DNA from: a virus
Length of the DNA: 64,000 nt
Strand: one strand, 5' to 3'
IMG/VR virus record: IMGVR_UViG_3300044959_000131
Span: 62,001-126,000 of that record
Both the position numbers and the translations under genes were made by a program. Positions 50,617 to 59,334 of the stretch are shown piece after piece. The notes below the pieces were generated by a model. The model ran no database searches. It saw only the letters and a program-made list of their open reading frames with translations, and was not told the origin of the DNA. The first letter of the stretch is position 1, and each line of letters starts with the position of its first letter.

Positions 50617-51249
50617 ATGACTACTGAAGATATTCTTACAGCTGTTTCTGAGTCCCATCCAGAGATGATGGCCAAGACGGCTAAAATCATTGCCATAACC
50701 GAGCGACTTTATCCGGAGTTCGTTCCAGGTATCATCTCTGATTTCGAGACCATTTGCTCAGTCGTCAATGAAAAGACGGCAGAGAAGATGACCGGATTGA
50801 AGCCTTATGCGATTGGTATCGCTGGTACTGTTGCAGGTGGTCTCTTAAGTGCCATCGCAACCGACCTCTACGACGCTGCCAAGCGCGGTCTCACAAAGGG
50901 ACGTAACTTCAAACGCATCATGGAGGCCAATCCAAATCTCAAGAGGGAAGTAGATAAGAAAACCCTCTTAATGGCATATGACACGCTTCATAGGTATGCT
51001 CCAGAATTTACTGCAGATCCGCTTCTCGGTGGAGCTCTCCTAAAGAACATCTCAGAGCTTCCAAACATGAGTCACAAGACCATTGTCGAACTAATTGGTG
51101 CGCAGAAGAATATAGCTGATGCCAAGAGCCGATACTTCTCTGAAATGTCAAAGCTTTCTCCACTTCTCGTCCCAGACAGCGGTCATACAGAAGTAAGATA
51201 TGAGGGCGGGGTTGAAAAGTCGAGAACGGTTAGACGTCCAGGTGTCTGA
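50617..51249 (+). CDS. Probable virion protein with membrane-like segment, unknown
   Basis: 210 residues. After an N-terminal helical region with AKTAKIIAI, a hydrophobic Gly-rich stretch (YAIGIAGTVAGGLLSAIA) lies near residues 67-85, then a helical C-terminal region. It ends in TGATG overlap with the prohead protease start. No family is recognised. Confidence 0.65.
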   Translation: MTTEDILTAVSESHPEMMAKTAKIIAITERLYPEFVPGIISDFETICSVVNEKTAEKMTGLKPYAIGIAGTVAGGLLSAIATDLYDAAKRGLTKGRNFKRIMEANPNLKREVDKKTLLMAYDTLHRYAPEFTADPLLGGALLKNISELPNMSHKTIVELIGAQKNIADAKSRYFSEMSKLSPLLVPDSGHTEVRYEGGVEKSRTVRRPGV

Positions 51250-54200
51250 TGAAGAAACAAGTTCAATTCAGAGGACATACAGAGTTTGGTGTCTTCTGTC
51301 GGTCGCTATTTGGAAGTTCAGGAGCGTTTGAGAAGATTGCTGGAGCTCCTCCTTTTGCTGATTGGCCAACAGGAGAAGAGCTTAGAAAGTACATCTCAAA
51401 GATTACCAAAGAGGACCGTAAAAAGTACGTATACGTTCTCGTAAACGCTCTCGGAGCTGGTGAGTACTTCGGTTGCTTCCCAGCAGGCTCCATTGTTCGT
51501 TCTAAGCGAGGAGATATCCCTATTGAGCATGTCGTAGTTGGTGACGAGGTTCTCACTCACAGAAATAGATGGAGAAGGGTCATTGCAACCAACCGCAAGT
51601 TTCATGATCTCGGGTTGGTTCATTTGGATGTCACCGGGGTTCCGCACTTGGCTCCGGCTATCTCAGCGACCCCGAATCATGAGGTTTTTGTCGTTCCTCG
51701 TGACGACTTGTTTCGAGCTCGTAGAGATATTCTCTACAAGCGTGGAGAGATGGATTGGAAATCCTCCTACAATGAATTTGTTTCATCTCTGAATCCAGAC
51801 TGGATGCCGATTGAGTTCATCCGCCCAGGTGACTTTCTGTTTCAGCCATTTCCGATTGAAACTCGGAATTCAGACTTTGCTCAGAAGTGGGGAGATCATG
51901 ACTTTGCGTACTTGATGGGACTCTTCGCGGCTGAGGGGTGTCTAGCAGAGAGGTACGGTCGGGATAGGAACAAGGAACGATCGGAGCTGGTTGAGAGGAT
52001 TGTTTTCGTCATAGGGGATCATGAAGATCACATCGTCAGGAATGTACAGCGCATTGTAGAGAAGCATGGGAGATCTGTGACCGTAAAAAGGACCCCAGAG
52101 ACCAAATCTATTCGCCTTGAACTTTGTTGGAAGGAGTTGGCTCAAGCTTGTTTGGAGCACATCGGCTGCCATTCAACCGAGAAGAGCTTGTCTTGGGACA
52201 TTCTCACAATGCCACATGGGTGGCAGGAGGCTTTTCTAGCTCCATATGTTGAGGGTGATGGACACTTTGTAGAGAACTCAAAGTTTGAGCGGTACAACGG
52301 CTCAGTGGTTATATCCACCGCATCTAAGAATCTGGCCTTGGACCTACGACTTCTCTACGCTCGTCTCGGGATCGTGGTATCTGTTAACGGACGGCATAAT
52401 ACCAAGGCCACTTGGTACAACGGCAACCCAATTTACACCATTCACATAGGAAAAACGTGGGCCAAAGACTGGAATGGCTCGACTAGGGCGTCAAGCTACA
52501 TCGATAAGGAACGTGGGTTCATCATTTCACCAGTGAGGAGTGTTTCGCATGAGAAGTGGTCCGGTGAGGTATTTGACCTGACAGTCGAGGAGGACAGTTC
52601 CTATGTTGTGAATGGGATTGTCGTCCACAATTCGAATATCAACGCGGACTACTTTCCTTGGAATGCTCTTGCGCATGAAGGCGACGACTACGGCTACAAA
52701 ACGTTCCTGAACGCCCATGCATTTCAGCATCACAAGAACAAGGACCCGACTAGGGCTTTCGGAGTCCCAGTTCTCTCGGTGCTGAACCACCCGATGAAGC
52801 GTGTCGAGCTCATCGTCAGACTCGACAGAGCAAAGGCAAAGGAAGAGCAGGCTGACGGCATCATCACTCGTATCGAAGCCGGAGAGTTTCCAGATGTCAG
52901 CATGGGCTGCGTCCCCAAGTACGCAAAGATATTGAGGAAGGATGGACGTATCGTTCACATCGAGGAGATCCGAGAGGGAGACGAGGTCATATCACATCGA
53001 GGACGCGCTCAGAGAGTCGTCAGCACGATGGTCCGCCGTCACAAGGGAACCATCTTTCACATCAAGCCTTATGGTCACAGAGACGCTCTGATTCTGACCG
53101 AGGAGCACCCTCTCTGGATCGTTCGTGCTGAGCAGATGGAGTGCCGTCCATCTTCGAAATCCATAAATCAGGGTCGGAGACAGCATGTATGCACCCCAGA
53201 CAGCCATCTCACGAAGAAGGGCTGTTCTGGCTGTTTAACGAGGCCCTCTTTCAAGTTTGAGTGGGTCCGAGCAGATGAGGTTTCCGAGGGAGACTATCTT
53301 GCGATGCCTATTCCGACCTTTGAGGCTGAACGAAAGTTCACAGCCGTCGAGGCAAGGCTTCTCGGATACTATTTGGCAGAGGGCTACGTCCTAAAGAACA
53401 ACTCTGGCGAGGCAATCGGGGTCGAGTTCTGCACCGGGCTGAATGAGATCGAAACCCATGACGAACTTCGTAAGCTCGCCACTCTATCTGGCCTCGCAGA
53501 TAAAGTCGTCGAGCGAGACATCCCTGAGCGCAATGGAAAATACATCGCCATCTGGGATCGGAATCTGGCTGATCTTTGCTCCACTCATTGTGGGAGTGGA
53601 GCAAAGACGAAGTTTCTGTCCGCCTCATTGATGGGGGCTGACGAAGAGACTCTACAGCTCTTCATCGGTGCCTACGCGAACGGAGACGGTGGGTGTTACG
53701 AGGGTTCCATCTACTTCTCCACTGCATCGGAGCAACTTGCTGACCAACTTCGAATCTTATTGGCCCGTCTGCGCTGCATCGCAAGCGTAAACGAGATTGT
53801 CCACAAGCCGTCGAAGTTGGTTAATACAGAGACCGTAGAGTTTCAGGTCCGTGTTGGGAAAGACTCGGCTTGGAGACTTACCGGTTCGAGGTTTTCACCC
53901 GGTCGGTCAGAGAAGATCTGTAACAAAAGGTTCTTCTACGATTTCGAGGGAACGACGTATTTGATGACTCCCATCGAGCGTATCGATGAGGTCGAATACG
54001 ACGACGATGTCTACAACTTTGGAGTCGAGAACGACGACAGTTATCTGATCGATGGTTTGGCTGTTCACAACTGTAAAGTTCCTTTTGACATTTGTTCGAT
54101 ATGTGGACAGAAATCCAAGACTAGGCTGGATTACTGCTTCCCACCTGGGACGCCAATTCTGATGGCCGATGGACAGTTCAAGGCCATCGAGGAAGTTCGA

Positions 54201-56273
54201 GTTGGTGACGAAGTTATCACCCACACTGGATCTACAAAAAGGGTCGTTCGTCTACTACCTAGCACGGCTCACGACGGGCTGATCAAGATTACGGCTTATG
54301 GATTTGGAGACATATTAGCTACTCCAAATCACCCATTCATGATTGGAAGGACAAAGACCGGTGTGAAAGGAGGTCGTAAGGCACAGCTCGACGAGTCGCC
54401 GCCAGATTGGGTCGCCGCAGAAGACGTTCAGCAATTCGACACTGTCTTTCTGCCAATTCCAAAAATTGAGCTCTCCAAGGATTCAAAATACAGCAATGCA
54501 CGCGTCGGGTGGTTACTCGGGCTCTACCTAGCAGAAGGGTCCCCAAGCTTCTCTCCTGGTGTCGCGCATCCGAAATCAGTCACGTTGTCAGTCAACGTAA
54601 GCGAATCCTTTGAGGACCGCGTCAAGGAAGCCGTAACTTTGATGGGAGGCGACGCCGCAGACGTTAGCGTCTGCGTATCAGAGGAGCGACACAGCAAGAG
54701 TATTCGAATCAACAATAGAGAGATTGCTGAGTGGCTTCTACTGATGGGTGGGCGTGGTAGTCACACTAAGACGCTCAATCCTGCAGTTTGGCATCTGGGA
54801 GAAGAATTTGCTAGGGGTGTTCTTCTCGGTTGGTGTGATGGAGATGGTAGCACTGGTGATAACGTAACAAGGATCGCAACTTCGTCTGAATCCCTTGCGA
54901 GGCAGATGCAACTTCTTGCTGCATCTTGTGGGATTCTATCAGGTCTTAAGCTATACTCTCGTGATACCAATTTCTGCCACCAGGATATTTGGTATCTCAC
55001 GTTCTCGGGAGATGCCTCGGCGGCTCTTCGTGAGCAACGTCCCCAGGAAGTTTTTGAGAATCAGTCCAAGCTCTTCTTCTGGAAGAATTACCTCTGCTCT
55101 ACTGTCAGAAGAGTTGAAGAAGTTCCATACCATGGAGACGTCTTCAACTTTGAAGTCGAGGATGACCACTCATACGTAGCCGGATGCTTTGCGGTTCATA
55201 ATTGCCATCACATGATGCCTCCTCCAGAGCTGAGGAGTGTATACGGACCGAACAAGATTCTCCCCGATGGCCGTCGCATCTACGTCATCAACACGATGCC
55301 GAAGTTCTTCGACATCAGTTTTGTATTCATTGGTGCAGACAAGACGGCGAAGGTGATGGCCAAGGTGGCATCCGTTGGAAACTCGGTTTGCCTTGGAGAA
55401 GTGTGCGCAATACCGAGACCGTCAGCCGTTGTTCACGAGCTCACTTCATCACCACCTTCTGAAGATGGATTCCGGAAGGTCGCTTCTGCAGATTGTTCTT
55501 GCGGATGTGGTGGGCCGTGTGATCCAATGTCAAAGCTTGCCGATGCGTTTGGTGCCACAAAGGTCGGGGAGATCATCAAGACCGTACCAGCTGGAAACTT
55601 TGCCAAGAACATCCTTCCAGCAATTGAGGCTTCAGAACCAGACCTACCAAAATCTCTTCTCAATGACCTGGCATCTAGGCACACAATTGGGGAGATTACG
55701 GGTCGCGCCGCCTCCCTTGGCATTGTGTTGAAGCCTGTTGAGTTCCAAAGGATTGTACTTGTAAGGATGGGAAATGGAGAACTGGCAGACGAGCTCGACG
55801 ACGAGTGCAACGTATTCAGACACGTCCAAGCTGTGGACGACTCAGTCCAACCAGACCCCCTACTTCCTGAAACTGGTCTCCTTCACCTGCTCCGTCGATT
55901 TATCTCAACTCGTTCGGGACTGGGGGAGCCACTCCGGATCCGGTCTGTTAAAGTTATGCTGGGCGTGAAAAAGCCTCTTCCCACCCGGACGCCGATCGAA
56001 CATCCTCTACTCGACAAAATCAGTGCCGCCTATAATGGGTATAGGCGGAACCTTCTGAAGAAACTTTCACAGGTCGAAAACGTGATCTACAACGACCCAT
56101 CGCTAAGAAAAGAGATCTTGGGGAATCGGTTGTCTAGCTTGTTCACAAAGACGGCCAACTCCCAAATCTTGTCTCACGATTCGTTGTCGTACATGATGGG
56201 CGCGTACTTCACGGATAGAGGCCTGTTGCTCAATACTGGCATTACTGATGTAGTGTCAGGTTTAATGGCCTAG
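51249..56273 (+). CDS. Prohead (head maturation) protease carrying three inteins
   Basis: 1674 residues as encoded, about 544 after removal of three inteins. The joined extein reads ... EYFG+SNINADYFPWNALAHEG ... AFQHHKNKDPTRAFG ... FPDVSMG+CKVPFDICSICG ... DY+CHHMMPPPELR. The His-containing HHKNKDP and the DVSMGC serine give the expected His-Ser pair of S78/U9-type phage prohead proteases, with a Cys cluster (CSIC ... CHH) after. The C-terminal 350 residues are an unrecognised region with a second Cys cluster (DCSCGCGGPC). Near the N-terminus AFEKIAGAPP matches the recurring virion motif. It likely processes capsid and head proteins. Confidence 0.82.
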   Translation: MKKQVQFRGHTEFGVFCRSLFGSSGAFEKIAGAPPFADWPTGEELRKYISKITKEDRKKYVYVLVNALGAGEYFGCFPAGSIVRSKRGDIPIEHVVVGDEVLTHRNRWRRVIATNRKFHDLGLVHLDVTGVPHLAPAISATPNHEVFVVPRDDLFRARRDILYKRGEMDWKSSYNEFVSSLNPDWMPIEFIRPGDFLFQPFPIETRNSDFAQKWGDHDFAYLMGLFAAEGCLAERYGRDRNKERSELVERIVFVIGDHEDHIVRNVQRIVEKHGRSVTVKRTPETKSIRLELCWKELAQACLEHIGCHSTEKSLSWDILTMPHGWQEAFLAPYVEGDGHFVENSKFERYNGSVVISTASKNLALDLRLLYARLGIVVSVNGRHNTKATWYNGNPIYTIHIGKTWAKDWNGSTRASSYIDKERGFIISPVRSVSHEKWSGEVFDLTVEEDSSYVVNGIVVHNSNINADYFPWNALAHEGDDYGYKTFLNAHAFQHHKNKDPTRAFGVPVLSVLNHPMKRVELIVRLDRAKAKEEQADGIITRIEAGEFPDVSMGCVPKYAKILRKDGRIVHIEEIREGDEVISHRGRAQRVVSTMVRRHKGTIFHIKPYGHRDALILTEEHPLWIVRAEQMECRPSSKSINQGRRQHVCTPDSHLTKKGCSGCLTRPSFKFEWVRADEVSEGDYLAMPIPTFEAERKFTAVEARLLGYYLAEGYVLKNNSGEAIGVEFCTGLNEIETHDELRKLATLSGLADKVVERDIPERNGKYIAIWDRNLADLCSTHCGSGAKTKFLSASLMGADEETLQLFIGAYANGDGGCYEGSIYFSTASEQLADQLRILLARLRCIASVNEIVHKPSKLVNTETVEFQVRVGKDSAWRLTGSRFSPGRSEKICNKRFFYDFEGTTYLMTPIERIDEVEYDDDVYNFGVENDDSYLIDGLAVHNCKVPFDICSICGQKSKTRLDYCFPPGTPILMADGQFKAIEEVRVGDEVITHTGSTKRVVRLLPSTAHDGLIKITAYGFGDILATPNHPFMIGRTKTGVKGGRKAQLDESPPDWVAAEDVQQFDTVFLPIPKIELSKDSKYSNARVGWLLGLYLAEGSPSFSPGVAHPKSVTLSVNVSESFEDRVKEAVTLMGGDAADVSVCVSEERHSKSIRINNREIAEWLLLMGGRGSHTKTLNPAVWHLGEEFARGVLLGWCDGDGSTGDNVTRIATSSESLARQMQLLAASCGILSGLKLYSRDTNFCHQDIWYLTFSGDASAALREQRPQEVFENQSKLFFWKNYLCSTVRRVEEVPYHGDVFNFEVEDDHSYVAGCFAVHNCHHMMPPPELRSVYGPNKILPDGRRIYVINTMPKFFDISFVFIGADKTAKVMAKVASVGNSVCLGEVCAIPRPSAVVHELTSSPPSEDGFRKVASADCSCGCGGPCDPMSKLADAFGATKVGEIIKTVPAGNFAKNILPAIEASEPDLPKSLLNDLASRHTIGEITGRAASLGIVLKPVEFQRIVLVRMGNGELADELDDECNVFRHVQAVDDSVQPDPLLPETGLLHLLRRFISTRSGLGEPLRIRSVKVMLGVKKPLPTRTPIEHPLLDKISAAYNGYRRNLLKKLSQVENVIYNDPSLRKEILGNRLSSLFTKTANSQILSHDSLSYMMGAYFTDRGLLLNTGITDVVSGLMA
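51474..52631 (+). other. Intein 1 (LAGLIDADG) in the prohead protease
   Basis: 386 residues, from Cys (CFPAGSIVRS) to VVHN before Ser. LAGLIDADG-type blocks LMGLFAAEGCL and LAPYVEGDGHF are visible. It interrupts the extein between FG and SNINADYFP, a conserved segment of the protease. Confidence 0.93.
52908..54071 (+). other. Intein 2 (LAGLIDADG) in the prohead protease
   Basis: 388 residues, from Cys (CVPKYAKIL) to AVHN before Cys. Endonuclease blocks LLGYYLAEGYV and IGAYANGDGG are present. It sits just after the SMG of the presumed catalytic serine region, splitting SMG from CKVPFD. Confidence 0.93.
54135..55202 (+). other. Intein 3 (LAGLIDADG) in the prohead protease
   Basis: 356 residues, from Cys (CFPPGTPILM) to AVHN before Cys. 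Endonuclease blocks LLGLYLAEGSP and LLGWCDGDGST are present. Only 21 extein residues separate it from intein 2, an unusually short exon. Confidence 0.93.
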
Positions 56274-56335
56274 AGGTCCTAACCTCGAAGATGGCAATCG
56301 ACTCATAACAACCACAACACGGAGAACTAGAAACA

Positions 56336-57004
56336 ATGGATCCAAGACTTGCAGAAATCTACGGAACCAACGAGGACATCAGCGACACTGAGAAGCTAGC
56401 CGCTGCCAAGCTGGCAGAGGAGCTCGCGGACGATGACGAGATCGACCTCGACGGAATGTCCGATGAGGAAATCGAAGCCCTCGCTAGAGAAGTCCTAGAG
56501 GGTGACGACAGCGACGATGACGACGAGTACGATGATGCCGCTGAGAAGGTCGCCGAGGCCGACTACCTTGGGCGTGTAATGGCACACGCCTACGTACAGG
56601 AACTAAAGAGCATCGAAAAGGCGGCTGCTCCGGAGCCGTCGGCGGCGACGGCGCTCGCGAAAAGGTCAAGGCTGAGAGAATACTACGGCAAGGGCAAGAT
56701 GCAGCTCGAGCGGGCATTGAAGGCCATTAAGTCCCATCCGAAGACCACAGCAGGAGTCGCCACTGGTCTAGCTGGTCTCGGTGCTGGTGCGTACCTGCTT
56801 AGCAGAAAGAAGGGGAAGCGTAAGCACGCCTCGGCCACTCCGGCGCTCGATGCACTCGCCGAGCAGAGGGCACTTGAGATTCTAGAGGAAAATGGAATCG
56901 ACGTAAACGATGAGAGCGATTCGAAGTACGATGTTCTCGCTCAGGCCGTTGAGTTACGTGCTCGGGAGATGCTCGAAGACGCAGGATACGAGTTCGAGGA
57001 CTAA
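56336..57004 (+). CDS. Acidic protein with membrane-like segment, scaffold candidate
   Basis: 222 residues. The N-terminal 75 are highly acidic (DDDEIDLDGMSDEEIEALAR and onward), with EKLAAAKLAEE and AEKVAEAD copies of the recurring motif. A hydrophobic Gly-rich segment (AGVATGLAGLGAGAYLLS) lies near 138-155, followed by a Lys-rich stretch and a helical C-terminus. The strongly acidic start resembles scaffold or core proteins, but this is a compositional guess. Confidence 0.65.
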   Translation: MDPRLAEIYGTNEDISDTEKLAAAKLAEELADDDEIDLDGMSDEEIEALAREVLEGDDSDDDDEYDDAAEKVAEADYLGRVMAHAYVQELKSIEKAAAPEPSAATALAKRSRLREYYGKGKMQLERALKAIKSHPKTTAGVATGLAGLGAGAYLLSRKKGKRKHASATPALDALAEQRALEILEENGIDVNDESDSKYDVLAQAVELRAREMLEDAGYEFED

Positions 57005-57019
57005 TACCAGTTCTGACGG

Positions 57020-57066
57020 TTGGGGATTCCTGGGAATTGGTATTTCTCAATCCCAGGAATCCCCAA
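57020..57066 (+). promoter_or_regulatory. Long intergenic hairpin after the acidic protein gene
   Basis: A perfect 16-bp stem (TTGGGGATTCCTGGGA, 57020-57035; complement at 57051-57066) with a 15-base loop. No poly-T tail follows, so it is probably an RNA-processing or stability element, or a weak terminator, between two head-gene transcripts. Confidence 0.6.
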
Positions 57067-57084
57067 TCTGAGAGGTCAACGACA

Positions 57085-57345
57085 ATGCCCAAGTGGCATA
57101 TCAGTTTGGGTACTGTCTTGGGCTTCTCAGATGAGCTTCAGAAGATTGCGATGTCATTTAAACCGACATCTTTTGGAGACGTGAGGAAGGAAGTGTCGTA
57201 CGCGGGAACAGCACTAGCGAGGCGAAAGCCAAGCTATGCAAAGGTCAATAAACAGCAGACACTACCGGCATCGTCATCAGAGCTCACTGAGAGCGCAAAG
57301 ACTGTTCAACCACCCCCTGCGACGATGCCCGGGGGAGATTTGTAG
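57085..57345 (+). CDS. Small protein with FSDELQKIA motif
   Basis: 86 residues from the ATG at 57085, preferred because AGAGG lies about 10 bases upstream. FSDELQKIA is at residues 14-22, one of the clearest copies of the recurring motif. The rest is Ser/Thr/Pro-rich with a basic middle and no recognised domain. Likely a head-packaged small protein; inference. Confidence 0.65.
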   Translation: MPKWHISLGTVLGFSDELQKIAMSFKPTSFGDVRKEVSYAGTALARRKPSYAKVNKQQTLPASSSELTESAKTVQPPPATMPGGDL

Positions 57346-57351
57346 GAGACC

Positions 57352-58359
57352 ATGATGCACACCAAGCTCGCCGGTCACATTCCCCTGCACGAGATGATTG
57401 CAAACACCATCAATAGTGCTCGCAACAAGCTCGCTGCCGAAGGTGCGGAGTCAAAGGAAGAGGCCAAGAAGGTTCTTCCATTCATGAAGAAGAAGGAAGA
57501 GAAGAAGGAAGAGAAGGAGAAGGCGTCATCTGCCTTCGACTTCTCTGACCCAGATGAACTTTTGAAGCTAGCATCTGTTCTTTATGAGCTCGGAGACAAG
57601 CTTGCTGACTCGAAATACGTCGGCGGCGAGAAGAGTCAAGGTGGAGAAGTTCTTCCAACCGCCTCTGCTGTCCCAGGAAAGCAGCAATACACGAAGGACT
57701 CTTCAAAGTCTCACAACATTCCAGCCAGCACTCCTGAGAAGTCAACGTCTGACAATCCAGGAGCAGCGACCGCAACTGAGACGGATGACAGGCCAGGTAA
57801 GCTTCTAAGGTACCTACGAGCCAAATACCCAAATAAGGGTGTGTTGAGAACGTCTCCAGAAGCTGGTCAGGAGAAAAAGTCTTCAGCTCTAGAATACATC
57901 CTCGGTAAGGTAGCTACGTTCGGCGCTCAAGAAAAGAGCATGGGTGGGGAGACGCTGGACAGCGCCTCAGAGCAGGGTCCAAAGCCTCCTTCTGACTCGA
58001 AGGGTGGAAACGATGCTCGGAGCCACATCCGATCGAACAAAGCCGCCATCGATATGAAGAAGGTGGAAGGCAAAAACCCACAAAAGAGGATGTTATCTGA
58101 AGTACTGACGGAGCCAGCCCAATCGAAGGCTCATGACTCAAAGGTTCACGAGAATCTGCGCAATGCCTCCAAAGGGGGCGTGAAGATCGCAGTAGCAAAG
58201 GCCTTCCTTCAGAAGATTGCTGCGGATGAGTGCCATCCGCAGCATGAGAAGTTGAAGGAAGCGTTGAAGAAGCGTCTGGAGAAGAAGAGCATGGGTGGTC
58301 TTGGAATGGGAGCACCAATGCCGACCACTCCTCCTGCTCCGATGCCAATGGCTCGGTAA
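57352..58359 (+). CDS. Ser/Lys/Glu-rich protein with internal repeats, unknown
   Basis: 335 residues. Two 13-residue repeats share EKS-x-GGE-x-L-x-x-AS: EKSQGGEVLPTAS (57628-57666) and EKSMGGETLDSAS (57931-57969). A FLQKIAADE copy of the recurring motif lies near the C-terminus, and KLA/KVA variants occur (LLKLASVL, LGKVATFG). Low complexity is high. It precedes a coiled-coil gene and the probable capsid gene; a head or internal virion protein is plausible but unproven. Confidence 0.65.
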   Translation: MMHTKLAGHIPLHEMIANTINSARNKLAAEGAESKEEAKKVLPFMKKKEEKKEEKEKASSAFDFSDPDELLKLASVLYELGDKLADSKYVGGEKSQGGEVLPTASAVPGKQQYTKDSSKSHNIPASTPEKSTSDNPGAATATETDDRPGKLLRYLRAKYPNKGVLRTSPEAGQEKKSSALEYILGKVATFGAQEKSMGGETLDSASEQGPKPPSDSKGGNDARSHIRSNKAAIDMKKVEGKNPQKRMLSEVLTEPAQSKAHDSKVHENLRNASKGGVKIAVAKAFLQKIAADECHPQHEKLKEALKKRLEKKSMGGLGMGAPMPTTPPAPMPMAR

Positions 58360-58377
58360 AGAAGAAGGGAGACCGCC

Positions 58378-58752
58378 ATGGGTAAAATCGGAAAAGTTCA
58401 GATTGGACAGATGATGAAAGTCGCTGCCCACTCCATCCGGCTCCTTTCGGAGGAGAACCAGCGTCTCAGAGAGAAGGTCGCTCAATTCGAGCACCGGGCA
58501 CGTGTCGAGAAGGTGGCCTCGCTCATGGAGGAGAAGGGCCTTCAGCCCGAGCTCTCCTTCGAAGAGAAGGTCGCAGTACTTTCTCAGAAGGACAACCTGG
58601 ATGTCATCGAAGAGGCCGTAAATCTCTCGGCGCCACAGTTCAAACTTGCCTCCGTCGATGAGGGAGGAAGAGTGACTGTGGAGGGTGGATCGGAAATGGA
58701 CAGCTCTGCTGCGGAGAACAACTTCGCAGCAGCGCTCGCAGGACTGGACTGA
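58378..58752 (+). CDS. Coiled-coil protein, unknown (scaffold-like)
   Basis: 124 residues. The middle (SIRLLSEENQRLREKVAQF and onward) has a clear heptad pattern with RVEKVASLM. An acidic C-terminus ends with AAENNFAAALAGLD. Located directly upstream of the decoration and capsid genes, it has the size and style of a scaffold-related protein, but no family is recognised. Confidence 0.6.
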   Translation: MGKIGKVQIGQMMKVAAHSIRLLSEENQRLREKVAQFEHRARVEKVASLMEEKGLQPELSFEEKVAVLSQKDNLDVIEEAVNLSAPQFKLASVDEGGRVTVEGGSEMDSSAAENNFAAALAGLD

Positions 58753-58797
58753 CCCATCTCACAGGTCTAAACATCAACTTTGAAGGAGATTTGAAAC

Positions 58798-59292
58798 ATG
58801 TCAGCACCACTTTTTCAACTTGTGACGGAGCTTCAAACCCTCACACGCCGCGATTTTCCTGCGGCTGATGAGACTTCTCTAAACCCACTAAGTGCTCGTC
58901 CTCTCGTCGATGGAGAGTGGCTCGAACTTGATTCGAACTACAAGCTTGCTCGTGGAGGCGACAACAACGCTGCAACGCCGGACGAAGGTTTGTCAATGAA
59001 CACCTTCGTCGTCCATACAGAGCGTGGCAGATATGACGTACAGGCAATCAGAAAGGTCAACGTTCTGATGCTTGGAATGTACGAAGCTGAAACTCAGGTT
59101 GTGGACACGACTGGACTAGCTCTTGGGGATGCCTTGACCGTTCAAGACATCTTGATTGGAGGTGTCGTTCGTCGTGGTCTGAAGAAGGCCGGAGCAACTC
59201 CGGGTCGTGTAGTTGTAGGATACGTCTCGAAGCTTTACCCCTCGGGTCCGGCCAAGGTTCGTTTTGTCCACATGGCGAACACCAAGTACTAA
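58798..59292 (+). CDS. Probable head decoration or stabilisation protein
   Basis: 164 residues with AAGGAG about 9 bases upstream. A beta-rich pattern runs throughout (TFVVHTERGRYDVQA, RVVVGYVSKLYPSG). It lies immediately upstream of the probable major capsid gene, the usual place of decoration or head-stabilising proteins. This rests on position and composition, not on a family match. Confidence 0.55.
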   Translation: MSAPLFQLVTELQTLTRRDFPAADETSLNPLSARPLVDGEWLELDSNYKLARGGDNNAATPDEGLSMNTFVVHTERGRYDVQAIRKVNVLMLGMYEAETQVVDTTGLALGDALTVQDILIGGVVRRGLKKAGATPGRVVVGYVSKLYPSGPAKVRFVHMANTKY

Positions 59293-59334
59293 TAAATCCA
59301 GGTGACCATTTAACAAAGTTCAGGAGAAATCAAC

